Shown one piece after another: positions 35,053 through 42,965 of a stretch of DNA of 64,000 bases. Made by a program: the position numbers and the translations under genes. Under the pieces are notes generated by a model that saw nothing but the letters and a program-made list of their open reading frames with translations, was not told the origin of the DNA and made no database searches. Origin of the DNA: an uncultured Erysipelotrichaceae bacterium (GTDB lineage: Bacteria; Bacillota_I; Bacilli_A; RFN20; CAG-826); the NCBI GenBank assembly GCA_902802905.1, contig CADCNT010000006.1, forward strand, positions 1 through 64,000. Direction: 5' to 3'. Position 1 is the stretch's first letter. The number at the start of each line of letters is the position of its first letter.

Positions 35053-36750
35053 TTATTGAACCTCTTTATTAATGATTTCTAATAACGAATCATAGACTTT
35101 TTTATTCTCTTCAAGTGAATTACCAGTAATAGAGAAATAGATTTTGATTTTTGGTTCGGTCCCAGAAGGACGGACCACAATAGAATGTCCTTCTTTAAAA
35201 TTGATTTTAACGACATTAGATTTAGGTAGTCCGTTAACCCCTTTAGCGTAGTCGATGACATTATCAATATGGTAGCCTTCGAAATTAACTTTACCTTGTC
35301 TAAATTTCTCAACAATTTCACTCATCTTTTTAGCGCCCACTGAACCTTCAAAAGCAAAGGAGTTTAGATAAGCTGAATAATAACCATATTCTTTATATAA
35401 CTCGTCTAACTTTTCTAATAGGGAAACACCACGAGTTTTATAATATGTGAACATTTCTGCAATAAGGAATACTCCGTTAACTGCGTCTTTATCTCTAACA
35501 TAGCTACCGCTTAAGTAACCATAGCTTTCTTCAAAGCCAAAGATATAACGGTTTTCTTCATGTTTTTGTTCTAAGAAAAGAATTTGTTCTCCGATGTATT
35601 TAAATCCAGTTAAAACTTCTTTGATTTCCACTCCATATTTCTTTGCGATTGGAAGCGCCATATCGCTAGTGACGATTGTCTTAACTGCGACTGGATTTTT
35701 AGGCATTTTGTTATGCTTGATTCTTTGAGAACAGATGTAGTCGAGCAATAGAATACCCATTTGATTTCCAGTGATTAAAACATATTCACCCGTCTTGTTA
35801 TCTTTAATAGCGGTGCCCACTCGATCACAATCTGGATCAGTAGCAATGAAAAGGTCTGCGTTTTGTTTTTGCGCATATTTGATGCCTAATTCCATTGCTT
35901 CTCTAATTTCTGGATTTGGATATGGACAAGTTGGGAAATGGCCATCAGGACGCTCTTGTTCTGGCACTACAAAAACGTTATAACCGTTCTTCTTTAAAAT
36001 CTTTGTTACTGGTTTTAGTCCAGTTCCATTAAGTGGAGAGTAGATAATGTTTAAGTCTTTATTGATTTCATCTCCAAAAAGGACACTTTCTTGTTCCACT
36101 CTAGCGATAAATCTTTCTAATAATTCATCATCGATATAAGAGATTAATTTAGCTTCAAGCGCGATATCAAAATCACAATATTGAACATCTCCAAATGGAT
36201 TTATTTTATCAATTTCTTCTAATATTGCTTTTGCGGCTTCAGTGGTGATTTGGCAGCCATCACTTCCATAAACTTTATAACCATTATATTTACTTGGATT
36301 ATGGCTAGCGGTAACCATGATACCACCTGAACATTTTAGTTCTCTTACTGCATAAGATAGATTAGGTGTTGGCATGAGTTCTTTATAGATATGAACTTTG
36401 ATGTCATTGCCTGCGAATACTTCCGCAGCGGTTTTGGCAAATAGGTCACTCTTGATTCTGGAATCATAACTAATGGCGACACTTGGATTTTTAAAGTGCT
36501 TATTCAAATAATTAGCGAAGCCTTGTGTGGCTTTTCTAATCACATAAATGTTCATTCTATTAGTGCCAGCGCCTAATACACCTCTTAGACCACCGGTACC
36601 GAATTCTAATTCACGATAAAAGGCATCTTCAATTTTATCTTGATTGCCTTCGATTTCTTCTAATTCTTTGACCAAGTCAGGATCTTCTTTGGCTTTTGAT
36701 TTCCATAACTTATAAATCGCTAATATATCTTGCATAGTTTTACTCTCCAA
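35053..36750 (-). CDS. Phosphohexomutase (phosphomannomutase/phosphoglucomutase)
   Basis: A 565-residue alpha-D-phosphohexomutase that interconverts hexose-1- and hexose-6-phosphates. All four signature loops are present: the phosphoserine loop TASHNPSKYNGYK, the metal loop DPDCDR, the sugar loop GFEESYGYLSGSY and the phosphate loop RPSGTEPKIK. Length matches the PgcA/ManB group. Here its natural substrate would be the mannose-1-phosphate made by the GH130 enzymes, feeding ManA. TGGAGAG precedes the ATG. GTTTAC/GTTTAT half-sites resembling the proposed operator occur upstream at about 36796-36819. Confidence 0.93.
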   Translation of the reverse strand: MESKTMQDILAIYKLWKSKAKEDPDLVKELEEIEGNQDKIEDAFYRELEFGTGGLRGVLGAGTNRMNIYVIRKATQGFANYLNKHFKNPSVAISYDSRIKSDLFAKTAAEVFAGNDIKVHIYKELMPTPNLSYAVRELKCSGGIMVTASHNPSKYNGYKVYGSDGCQITTEAAKAILEEIDKINPFGDVQYCDFDIALEAKLISYIDDELLERFIARVEQESVLFGDEINKDLNIIYSPLNGTGLKPVTKILKKNGYNVFVVPEQERPDGHFPTCPYPNPEIREAMELGIKYAQKQNADLFIATDPDCDRVGTAIKDNKTGEYVLITGNQMGILLLDYICSQRIKHNKMPKNPVAVKTIVTSDMALPIAKKYGVEIKEVLTGFKYIGEQILFLEQKHEENRYIFGFEESYGYLSGSYVRDKDAVNGVFLIAEMFTYYKTRGVSLLEKLDELYKEYGYYSAYLNSFAFEGSVGAKKMSEIVEKFRQGKVNFEGYHIDNVIDYAKGVNGLPKSNVVKINFKEGHSIVVRPSGTEPKIKIYFSITGNSLEENKKVYDSLLEIINKEVQ

Positions 36751-36819
36751 AATGATTATAACTTTGCTTCAAACAAATCTATTTTAAACCAAGTAAATTC
36801 TTTAATAAACTTTGTAAAC

Positions 36820-36846
36820 AAAAAATCGAAGCATTTCTACTTCGAT
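36820..36846 (-). terminator. Terminator of the SDR gene
   Basis: 7-bp stem ATCGAAG / CTTCGAT with an 8-nt loop, followed on the minus strand by a T run. The stem includes the stop codon of the dehydrogenase gene. Confidence 0.8.
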
Positions 36847-37649
36847 GTTAAGATTTTTTTGATGATCCAGTTTTGTAACCTGTGTGGCAAGGCATTTAAC
36901 ACTAATAGACCAAAGTTCCTGTTTATTTTATAAACATATTTAGATTTCTTTTTACTATTTGCCTTGTATATGAGTTTAGCTATCTTTTCAGGTGCCACTT
37001 TTTTACTTTCTACGGAAGAAACAACTTCTTTAAACTTTTTAGAATTGTAAGAGTAGTGCTTAGTTCCATTTGTAAACTTTTCTAACTTTTGTTCAGAGAC
37101 ACTAAGTAAGCCAGTATCAATTGCTCCTGGTCTAATTAAGACAACTTGATAACCTAATAGTTGAAGCTCCATTCTAAGGGAATAGGCATACTTTTCTACT
37201 GTAGACTTGGTGATTCCATATAAGCCGGTAAATGGCAAAGGGTCTAAAGGTCCTAATTCTGAAGATATCATAATGACTTTACCTTTTTCTTTTAGCAAAG
37301 GAATAAAAGCTTTATTAACTCGATACATTGAGAAAACGTTGATATCAAAGCTTCTAATAAAATCTTCTTCAGATATTTCGATAAGAGAATTTAAATCATA
37401 GATACCAGCAGCGGAAATAATCGCCTCTATCTCACTTACCTTTTCTTTTACAAAGTTAAAGGCTGAATGTATTTGTTGCTCTTTGGTGATATCTGTTTTG
37501 ATAAAGTGAAAACAATTTAGATTATCTTTTGGTTCTTTAATATCCAAACCAAAAACAAGATAGCCTTCAGAAATAAATTTCTTTGCTACAGCAAAACCTA
37601 TGCCACCAGAGGCACCAGTCAACACAATTGCTTTTCTAGTTTCTTGCAT
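36837..37649 (-). CDS. Short-chain dehydrogenase/reductase
   Basis: A 270-residue classical SDR. The cofactor motif is TGASGGIGFA near the N-terminus, with SAAGIYD after strand 4, the catalytic Ser in the MISSELG region and the YGITK tetrad pair. The Asp after strand 2 (GLDIKE) suggests an NAD preference (family rule). The C-terminal 40 residues are basic and hydrophobic (VYKINRNFGLLVLNALPHRL) and could associate with membrane. TATACT (37656-37661) sits 6 nt before the ATG, next to the GH2 stop codon, so it may have its own leaderless promoter. Substrate unknown. Confidence 0.88.
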   Translation of the reverse strand: MQETRKAIVLTGASGGIGFAVAKKFISEGYLVFGLDIKEPKDNLNCFHFIKTDITKEQQIHSAFNFVKEKVSEIEAIISAAGIYDLNSLIEISEEDFIRSFDINVFSMYRVNKAFIPLLKEKGKVIMISSELGPLDPLPFTGLYGITKSTVEKYAYSLRMELQLLGYQVVLIRPGAIDTGLLSVSEQKLEKFTNGTKHYSYNSKKFKEVVSSVESKKVAPEKIAKLIYKANSKKKSKYVYKINRNFGLLVLNALPHRLQNWIIKKILTSK

Positions 37650-37661
37650 ATGTAAAGTATA

Positions 37662-39341
37662 TCAATAATCAATCTTATCGTTGATTTCTTTTATTTGTTG
37701 AGGCTCAACTTTAACCACTTGTCTATCATAAGTGACAAAACCATTTAGTTCTTCTTCAACATCACTAAGTTGAGTATAGATAATTGCACTTAATCCATGA
37801 GGAATATTATCTATAACATCCTTTTGAATTGTGTCTTGATATTTCTTTAACCATTCTTCTTTATTCTTAAAAAATCTGTAGACGTGATTGCCTTTAATCA
37901 TATGTCCTTCGACTGGTAAAACAAATCCACCGAATTCAGATAAAATAATGGCTCTGCTACTAGTTTCTTCTTTGTTTTTAATCTTAAAGTGTTTGAAATA
38001 TACATGATAAGATTTGACATCACTAATACCTTGGTCATGCCAACCAGAAGCGTGATCATATAATCTCGTTGAATCAAGTTTAACTAACTCGTTATAGATA
38101 GGGACACTATCGAATTGACCCCATCCTTCATTGAAGATAGTCCATAGTCCAATAGAAGGAACATTATATAAATATTCAATTGTGTCTTTAAATTCTTGAA
38201 GGGCTTGTTTTCTTCCTTCTTCGCTTTCTCTATTGAATTTCTTGTAGTTATTATCTTTATGGTGCCTACCTGTAATAAGAGGAGCGGCAATGGTGAGAAA
38301 CTTGTAGTTTTCTCCTCCATTAACAAAGTCTTGCCAGACAATTAATCCTTTTTTATCACATTCGTAATACCATCTTGGGATTTCAATCTTGATGTGCTTT
38401 CTGATGGTGTTAAATCCTAACAATTTAACTAAATTGATGTCTTCTTCATATGCTTCATAACTTGGTGGAGTTAATAGACCATCATGATAATAACCTTGAT
38501 CAAGGACACCTTTCATGAAATATGGTTTGTTGTTCAATCCTAATCTAGTTATTCCTTGTTCATCTTTAACAAGCGAGAATTTACGCATTGCAAAATAAGA
38601 TGAAACTTCATCATGATCAGTTTTAGCTTTGAAGTGATATAGATAAGGACTTTCTGGACTCCATAGATGCATTTCTTTGATTTTGATACGTTCATCAACA
38701 TTGGTTTTAATTCTGTAGATGTTATCTTCATCAAAAATGATATCAACTTCTTTTGCCTCACCTTTCACATTCATAATCACTTCTTTATTATCGATATCAG
38801 GAGTGATTTTGATGTTAGCAATATAATCAGAAGAAACAGATTCAATCCAAACCGGGAAATAGATACCGCTTTGAGGGGTGTACCAGATTCCTCCATGTTT
38901 TAGCTTTTGTTTGCCTCTACTTAAAAATGAGGTGTCCGTTAAGTCTTGAACTTTTACGATTAGTTCGTTTTCTTCTTTAAGATATTGTTTGATTTCAAAT
39001 TCAAAAGGAAGGAAACCACCAACATGTTTTCCTAAATATTGTCCGTTAAGATAAACTTCTGCGATTTGATCAACAGCGAGGAAGTGGAGAATCACTTTAT
39101 CTTTAATCTCAAAGTCATCGAGTTTGAAGATTAATCTATAGAATAAATAGTCATCAGGCTGGACTGCTTTATTGACTTCGCTTAATGACGATTCCGGAGA
39201 AAAAGGAACAAGGATTTTTCCTTCATAACTTGTAGGAAGTCCCTCGTTTTTAGAAATTGTGCAGTCCCAATAACCATTTAAACAAAGATACGAATCTCTT
39301 TGTAGTTGTGGTCTAGGATATTCATTTAGGGGCTGTTTCAT
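37662..39341 (-). CDS. GH2-family glycoside hydrolase
   Basis: A 559-residue enzyme of family GH2: sugar-binding jelly roll (residues about 15-165, DDYLFYRLIFKLDDF ... QIAEVYLNGQYLGKHVGGF), an Ig-like domain, then a TIM barrel. The acid/base is the Glu of FNEGWGQF and the nucleophile the Glu of LSEFGGFV. The protein lacks the long C-terminal domains of LacZ. No signal peptide, so it is intracellular; beta-mannosidase or beta-galactosidase activity would suit galactomannan breakdown, but specificity cannot be read. It overlaps the MFS gene by 20 nt, suggesting import and hydrolysis of the same sugar. Confidence 0.88.
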   Translation of the reverse strand: MKQPLNEYPRPQLQRDSYLCLNGYWDCTISKNEGLPTSYEGKILVPFSPESSLSEVNKAVQPDDYLFYRLIFKLDDFEIKDKVILHFLAVDQIAEVYLNGQYLGKHVGGFLPFEFEIKQYLKEENELIVKVQDLTDTSFLSRGKQKLKHGGIWYTPQSGIYFPVWIESVSSDYIANIKITPDIDNKEVIMNVKGEAKEVDIIFDEDNIYRIKTNVDERIKIKEMHLWSPESPYLYHFKAKTDHDEVSSYFAMRKFSLVKDEQGITRLGLNNKPYFMKGVLDQGYYHDGLLTPPSYEAYEEDINLVKLLGFNTIRKHIKIEIPRWYYECDKKGLIVWQDFVNGGENYKFLTIAAPLITGRHHKDNNYKKFNRESEEGRKQALQEFKDTIEYLYNVPSIGLWTIFNEGWGQFDSVPIYNELVKLDSTRLYDHASGWHDQGISDVKSYHVYFKHFKIKNKEETSSRAIILSEFGGFVLPVEGHMIKGNHVYRFFKNKEEWLKKYQDTIQKDVIDNIPHGLSAIIYTQLSDVEEELNGFVTYDRQVVKVEPQQIKEINDKIDY

Positions 39342-40632
39342 CAGTCTTTTCCTTTTTCATTAAGAATAATAATGGAATAAGTGTTAATAAAATAAAGATA
39401 GCAGCGAATAGGAAGATATATTGATTTGGAAGAATTGTCATTTCCCCATATTCGTTTGGTGCCATTGTGCCATTGATGTAGCTAACGCCACGACCAATAA
39501 ACGGTCCAGTGACCATAGGAATCATGACGATAAAGACCATTCTCACACCTTGGAATAATCCAGTTTCATTTTCTGGAGTGTAGTCTCTGATTTTAGCGCC
39601 TAATACAGCAGTAGCTAATAAGTAACCGGTCATTAAGACGATGCCACCGATAATCACTCCAATCTGTTGTTGGAAGAAGAATAGGAGAACGCCACCGATA
39701 ATTGCGCCAGCAATCGCAGAGAACGCTAATTTATATTTACCAATTCTATCCATGAAGAATCCAAATAAAACTGTTAAAACACAAGCAGCACCTAAAATAG
39801 GTCCAGCAGTGGATACTAAATCAAATCCCAAAATGTCATTAACATAGACCATGAAGTATGGCATGAAGATTTGAATGCCAATGGAGAAAGTCATTAATGA
39901 CAATAAAGCTAAATAGAGTTTTGGTCTGCTTTTGATGACAGAAGGTTTAAATCCATGAACGATATTTTTCATATATGGTTCTTCTCTATTTGGCTTGATG
40001 TTGTCTTTAGGAAGTAAGAAGCAACAAGCAATACCGCTGACAGTGGTGATGCCACCAAAGGCAACAAAGAACCAAAGCCAATCAGAATGTCCTGGAGCGT
40101 TAACGTCTTCACCAACTAACATTCCTTGAAGAAGGACCACAGCAATCATGGCCACTAAAGGAAGAATGGATAAAACACTTTCTACCTTACCTCTATTTGT
40201 GGTGTCTGTAGTGTCGGTGACAAAAGCATTAAATGCAGCGTCGTTTGCGGTGCTACCAAAGAAAGTCATCACGCAGTCCATAATGACAATCATGGTTCCA
40301 GAGAGTAAAGCGGAGTGAGCAACAAAGTTATATGGTTTGCTTGGATCTAAGAAAGCAAACATGATGATGGATATACCCCAAATGATATAACCAAGGGATA
40401 CAAACATCTTTCTTTTACCCAATCTATCAGATAAAGCCCCCATGAATAATGTTGTTATGGTTGCGGCAACCGCACTGAAAACTGTCATATAGGTGATGAA
40501 TTTTGCATCACCAGTGCAGTCAAAGACATAAACATTAAGATAATTATTTTCAATTGCCCAGGCTAATTGTCCAATTAAACCCGCAACAATAAAGGAGAGC
40601 CATTTTCTCCAGCCTAATTTTGTAACATTCAT
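39322..40632 (-). CDS. MFS transporter, probably sugar
   Basis: A 436-residue major facilitator with 12 predicted helices, the first loop motif GALSDRLGKRK and the equivalent GFFMDRIGKYK in the second half. Its overlap with the GH2 gene suggests uptake of an oligosaccharide or disaccharide. TGAGGA lies 9 nt before the ATG. A TATAAT (40651-40656, minus) could be its own promoter; farther upstream lies a terminator-ended short transcript (40672-40748). Confidence 0.85.
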   Translation of the reverse strand: MNVTKLGWRKWLSFIVAGLIGQLAWAIENNYLNVYVFDCTGDAKFITYMTVFSAVAATITTLFMGALSDRLGKRKMFVSLGYIIWGISIIMFAFLDPSKPYNFVAHSALLSGTMIVIMDCVMTFFGSTANDAAFNAFVTDTTDTTNRGKVESVLSILPLVAMIAVVLLQGMLVGEDVNAPGHSDWLWFFVAFGGITTVSGIACCFLLPKDNIKPNREEPYMKNIVHGFKPSVIKSRPKLYLALLSLMTFSIGIQIFMPYFMVYVNDILGFDLVSTAGPILGAACVLTVLFGFFMDRIGKYKLAFSAIAGAIIGGVLLFFFQQQIGVIIGGIVLMTGYLLATAVLGAKIRDYTPENETGLFQGVRMVFIVMIPMVTGPFIGRGVSYINGTMAPNEYGEMTILPNQYIFLFAAIFILLTLIPLLFLMKKEKTDETAPK

Positions 40633-40671
40633 AATGAAATCCTCATGAATATTATAGTGCTAATCATAATA

Positions 40672-40748
40672 AAAATAAAAAAATCGCCGAAGCGATTTAG
40701 TTGGCTCTTATTTCCGTGCCTGAGCCTCAGTCGGCACCGCTATACAGC
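40672..40748 (-). ncRNA. Candidate structured small RNA or attenuating leader
   Basis: On the minus strand a good promoter (TTGTCA 40778-40783, 17-nt spacer, TATATT 40755-40760) would start a transcript near 40748 that ends at an intrinsic terminator (AAATCGC / GCGATTT, 40681-40698, then a T run). Inside, GTGCC/GGCAC arms (40716-40720, 40733-40737) form a hairpin whose loop region GAGCC (40722-40726, plus-strand reading) can also pair with GGCTC (40703-40707), an H-type pseudoknot. Length about 75 nt. It may be an independent small RNA or a riboswitch-like leader of the MFS gene; I do not recognise a known class. Confidence 0.4.
40675..40698 (-). terminator. Terminator upstream of the MFS gene
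   Basis: 7-bp stem AAATCGC / GCGATTT with a 4-nt loop (TTCG on the minus strand, a very stable tetraloop) and a T run on the minus strand. It sits 43 nt before the MFS start codon, where a terminator is unexpected unless it ends or controls a leader. Confidence 0.8.
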
Positions 40749-40754
40749 ATAATT

Positions 40755-40807
40755 AATATACTATTTTCACTATTAATTGACAATATCAAAGATATTTTTG
40801 CTACAAT
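40755..40807. promoter_or_regulatory. Overlapping divergent promoters
   Basis: Plus strand: TTGACA (40777-40782), 19-nt spacer, extended TGC-TACAAT (40802-40807), 8 nt before the FNT gene ATG. Minus strand: TTGTCA (40778-40783), 17-nt spacer, TATATT (40755-40760). The two -35 boxes occupy the same bases, so polymerase cannot hold both at once. Confidence 0.55.
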
Positions 40808-40815
40808 TATTGCTA

Positions 40816-41484
40816 ATGAAACAACAAGCATTAACATTTTTAAAAGGCACATTAGCAGGACTCTCTATTGGAGTAGGTGGTTTTCTCTATATTTTGATGA
40901 TTCACTTTGTTAAAGGTGAATTAGGTAATGTATTAGGTTCTCTCTTATTTGCAGTTGGTCTATTTACTGTCTGCACCTTCTATTTAGCGTTATATACCGG
41001 CAAGATTGGTTTAGTGTTTGAACAGAAACAAGAAAAGAGTTTCTATATCTCTCTTCCAATTATGCTTATTGGCAATGCAATTGGTGCGATTGCTCTTGGC
41101 TACGTTTGTTGGGCTATTTTCAAAGACAATCCGGAGATCATGGCCACTGTTAATGGTGTGTGTGATAAAAGGGTAGTTTTGTTCACTTTTGAAAACTATC
41201 TTTCACTCATTGTCAAATCACTTTTATGTGGGCTCTGCGTATATTTAGCGGTCAAATGTTTCGCTTTGAATAGATTAAAACCAGTTGGTGTTTGCCTACT
41301 TGTTCTCTTTGTTTTTATCTTTGTATACGCTGGCTTCCAACACTGTATCGCTAACATGTACTACCTGGGATTTGGTAATCAATATGGTAACGGTTATGCA
41401 TATGTTAATCTTATGTTGTGCATTATAGGCAATTCACTTGGTACGATACCAGGCGTATTGATATTAAAATTGATAAAAAAATAA
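40816..41484 (+). CDS. Formate/nitrite transporter (FNT) family protein
   Basis: A 222-residue membrane protein with about six helices. FNT landmarks include AGLSIGVGGF in helix 1, GLFTVCTFYLALYTGKIG, the LLCGLCVYLAV helix, AGFQHCIANMYYL (family central His region) and CIIGNSLGTIPGVL. FNT proteins form pentameric channels for formate, nitrite or similar small anions. It is shorter than FocA (about 285), mainly at the termini. The ATG at 40816 lies 8 nt after TACAAT, a leaderless-type start; the frame from 40777 runs through the promoter and is not used. Confidence 0.82.
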   Translation: MKQQALTFLKGTLAGLSIGVGGFLYILMIHFVKGELGNVLGSLLFAVGLFTVCTFYLALYTGKIGLVFEQKQEKSFYISLPIMLIGNAIGAIALGYVCWAIFKDNPEIMATVNGVCDKRVVLFTFENYLSLIVKSLLCGLCVYLAVKCFALNRLKPVGVCLLVLFVFIFVYAGFQHCIANMYYLGFGNQYGNGYAYVNLMLCIIGNSLGTIPGVLILKLIKK

Positions 41485-41505
41485 GTGGCTAAGCCACTTG
41501 TTTTT
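41483..41505. terminator. Bidirectional terminator
   Basis: Near-perfect palindrome AAGTGGCTAAGCCACTT with A-rich and T-rich flanks, shared by the FNT gene and the convergent permease gene. Confidence 0.85.
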
Positions 41506-41509
41506 GTTC

Positions 41510-42853
41510 TTAGATTCCTACCCATGGAAGCGCCATAATAATCACCAACGCTAGAGCGATAGTAGGAATAGAGATAATTGCTCCGTGTCCGACAAATTGA
41601 GTAAACGAGAACTTAACATCGTTCTGTTTTAATATCTTCATGAACATAATTCCTGCTAAGGAACCGATTGGAGTTAATAATGCACAAATGTTACTAGATG
41701 CTACAGTAGCGTAAGCATATGGATAGAAAGCAGGATTTGCAATATTACCAGCAGCATCAACCCAAGAGAAATCATGAAGTGTTGTGGTAAACATCATTGT
41801 CATCGGAATGTTATTAAGTAAGTTACCTAGACCAAATGAAATAGCGCCAGTCACCATCATGTGATTGCCTTGTAAGAATGTTGCAAATTCACTAATAAGT
41901 CCAGAATTTGACAAAGTCACGATAAATACCGACATAGAAAGAAGGAATGGCGCTAGTGAATATGGAAGTCCTGCTAAAGATTTCCAAATGATAGTGAACT
42001 TTTCTTTCTTTGCTAATAAACAAATGATGATAGCGATGTAAGTAGCTCCAGCACACACTAGGGGGATATACCAAAGTTCTACTCCTGGGATGTAGTTAGA
42101 GACCGCCATAAAGAGAACCATAACCGCTAAACCTGTAACGCCAATTGTGAGTAATTGCTTGTCTGGTTTAATGATTTCAACATCATCGATATTAATCTTT
42201 TCTTTAAGTTGTTTTCTGAACATGAAATACACCAAGAATGTTGAAAAAACCCCACAGACCGCGGTTGGAATGGCCATGACCGCTGCATATTCTAAGAAGG
42301 AAATACCGAATGTGGTGCATAAGTAAATGTTGGTTGGATTATCAATAAAGAAGAACATGCTCCACACATTTGCACACACGAATTCAGAGATGATATATGG
42401 AATAGGATTGATTTTCGCATTCTTAGAGAAATAACAGATAAATGGAGTGAATGTTAAGATCAAAATATCGTTTGAAGTAAAGATAGTGAGAATAGCGATG
42501 ATTGCGCTAAAAGAGAAAAACAATTTGGTTTGACTACTCTTGTTTTTACTTAAGATAACTGCCGCAATATAAGAGAAGAAACCAATCTTATCTAAGAGTA
42601 CTGAAATACTGGTGCATGATATAAATATCACCAAGATTTTAAGCGGGTTAATATTAGCGTCATTTAAGAAGATGTCTTTAATCGGATTTTGGCCAGCAAA
42701 GCCACAACACAAACAAACGATGGCGCCCACCAAACAAAAAACCCAATAAAGAGCGAATGAAACTTTTTTAATTTTAATCTTCCAATCAAGAGCGATTGCA
42801 AGAATCATCAATATTAATGAGATGCCAACAATAATTAACGCTGCAATGTTCAT
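41510..42853 (-). CDS. ArsB/NhaD-type anion permease
   Basis: A 447-residue membrane protein with about 11-12 helices of the ion transporter (ArsB/CitM) superfamily. Typical segments are TSNDILILTFTPFICYF and the mirrored NLLNNIPMTMMFT in the second half, the paired re-entrant motifs with N-D/N-N-P. The exported or imported ion (arsenite, citrate, other carboxylate) cannot be decided. The ATG at 42853 has TTAGGA 7 nt upstream and is preferred over the in-frame GTG at 42877. Confidence 0.82.
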   Translation of the reverse strand: MNIAALIIVGISLILMILAIALDWKIKIKKVSFALYWVFCLVGAIVCLCCGFAGQNPIKDIFLNDANINPLKILVIFISCTSISVLLDKIGFFSYIAAVILSKNKSSQTKLFFSFSAIIAILTIFTSNDILILTFTPFICYFSKNAKINPIPYIISEFVCANVWSMFFFIDNPTNIYLCTTFGISFLEYAAVMAIPTAVCGVFSTFLVYFMFRKQLKEKINIDDVEIIKPDKQLLTIGVTGLAVMVLFMAVSNYIPGVELWYIPLVCAGATYIAIIICLLAKKEKFTIIWKSLAGLPYSLAPFLLSMSVFIVTLSNSGLISEFATFLQGNHMMVTGAISFGLGNLLNNIPMTMMFTTTLHDFSWVDAAGNIANPAFYPYAYATVASSNICALLTPIGSLAGIMFMKILKQNDVKFSFTQFVGHGAIISIPTIALALVIIMALPWVGI

Positions 42854-42965
42854 ACGATTTCCTAAAAACAATAACACACAAGTGATGAAAAATCACTTAT
42901 TCTTTATGGTAAATCTCATAACTATGTTATAAGATATAAGAAACAAGTTTGCGCAGGTGACATTT

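Noticed and set aside
40716-40737. Resemblance of GTGCC/GGCAC hairpin plus terminator to a tracrRNA tail
   Set aside because: No repeat array, no cas genes and no anti-repeat; only a short GC stem is similar.
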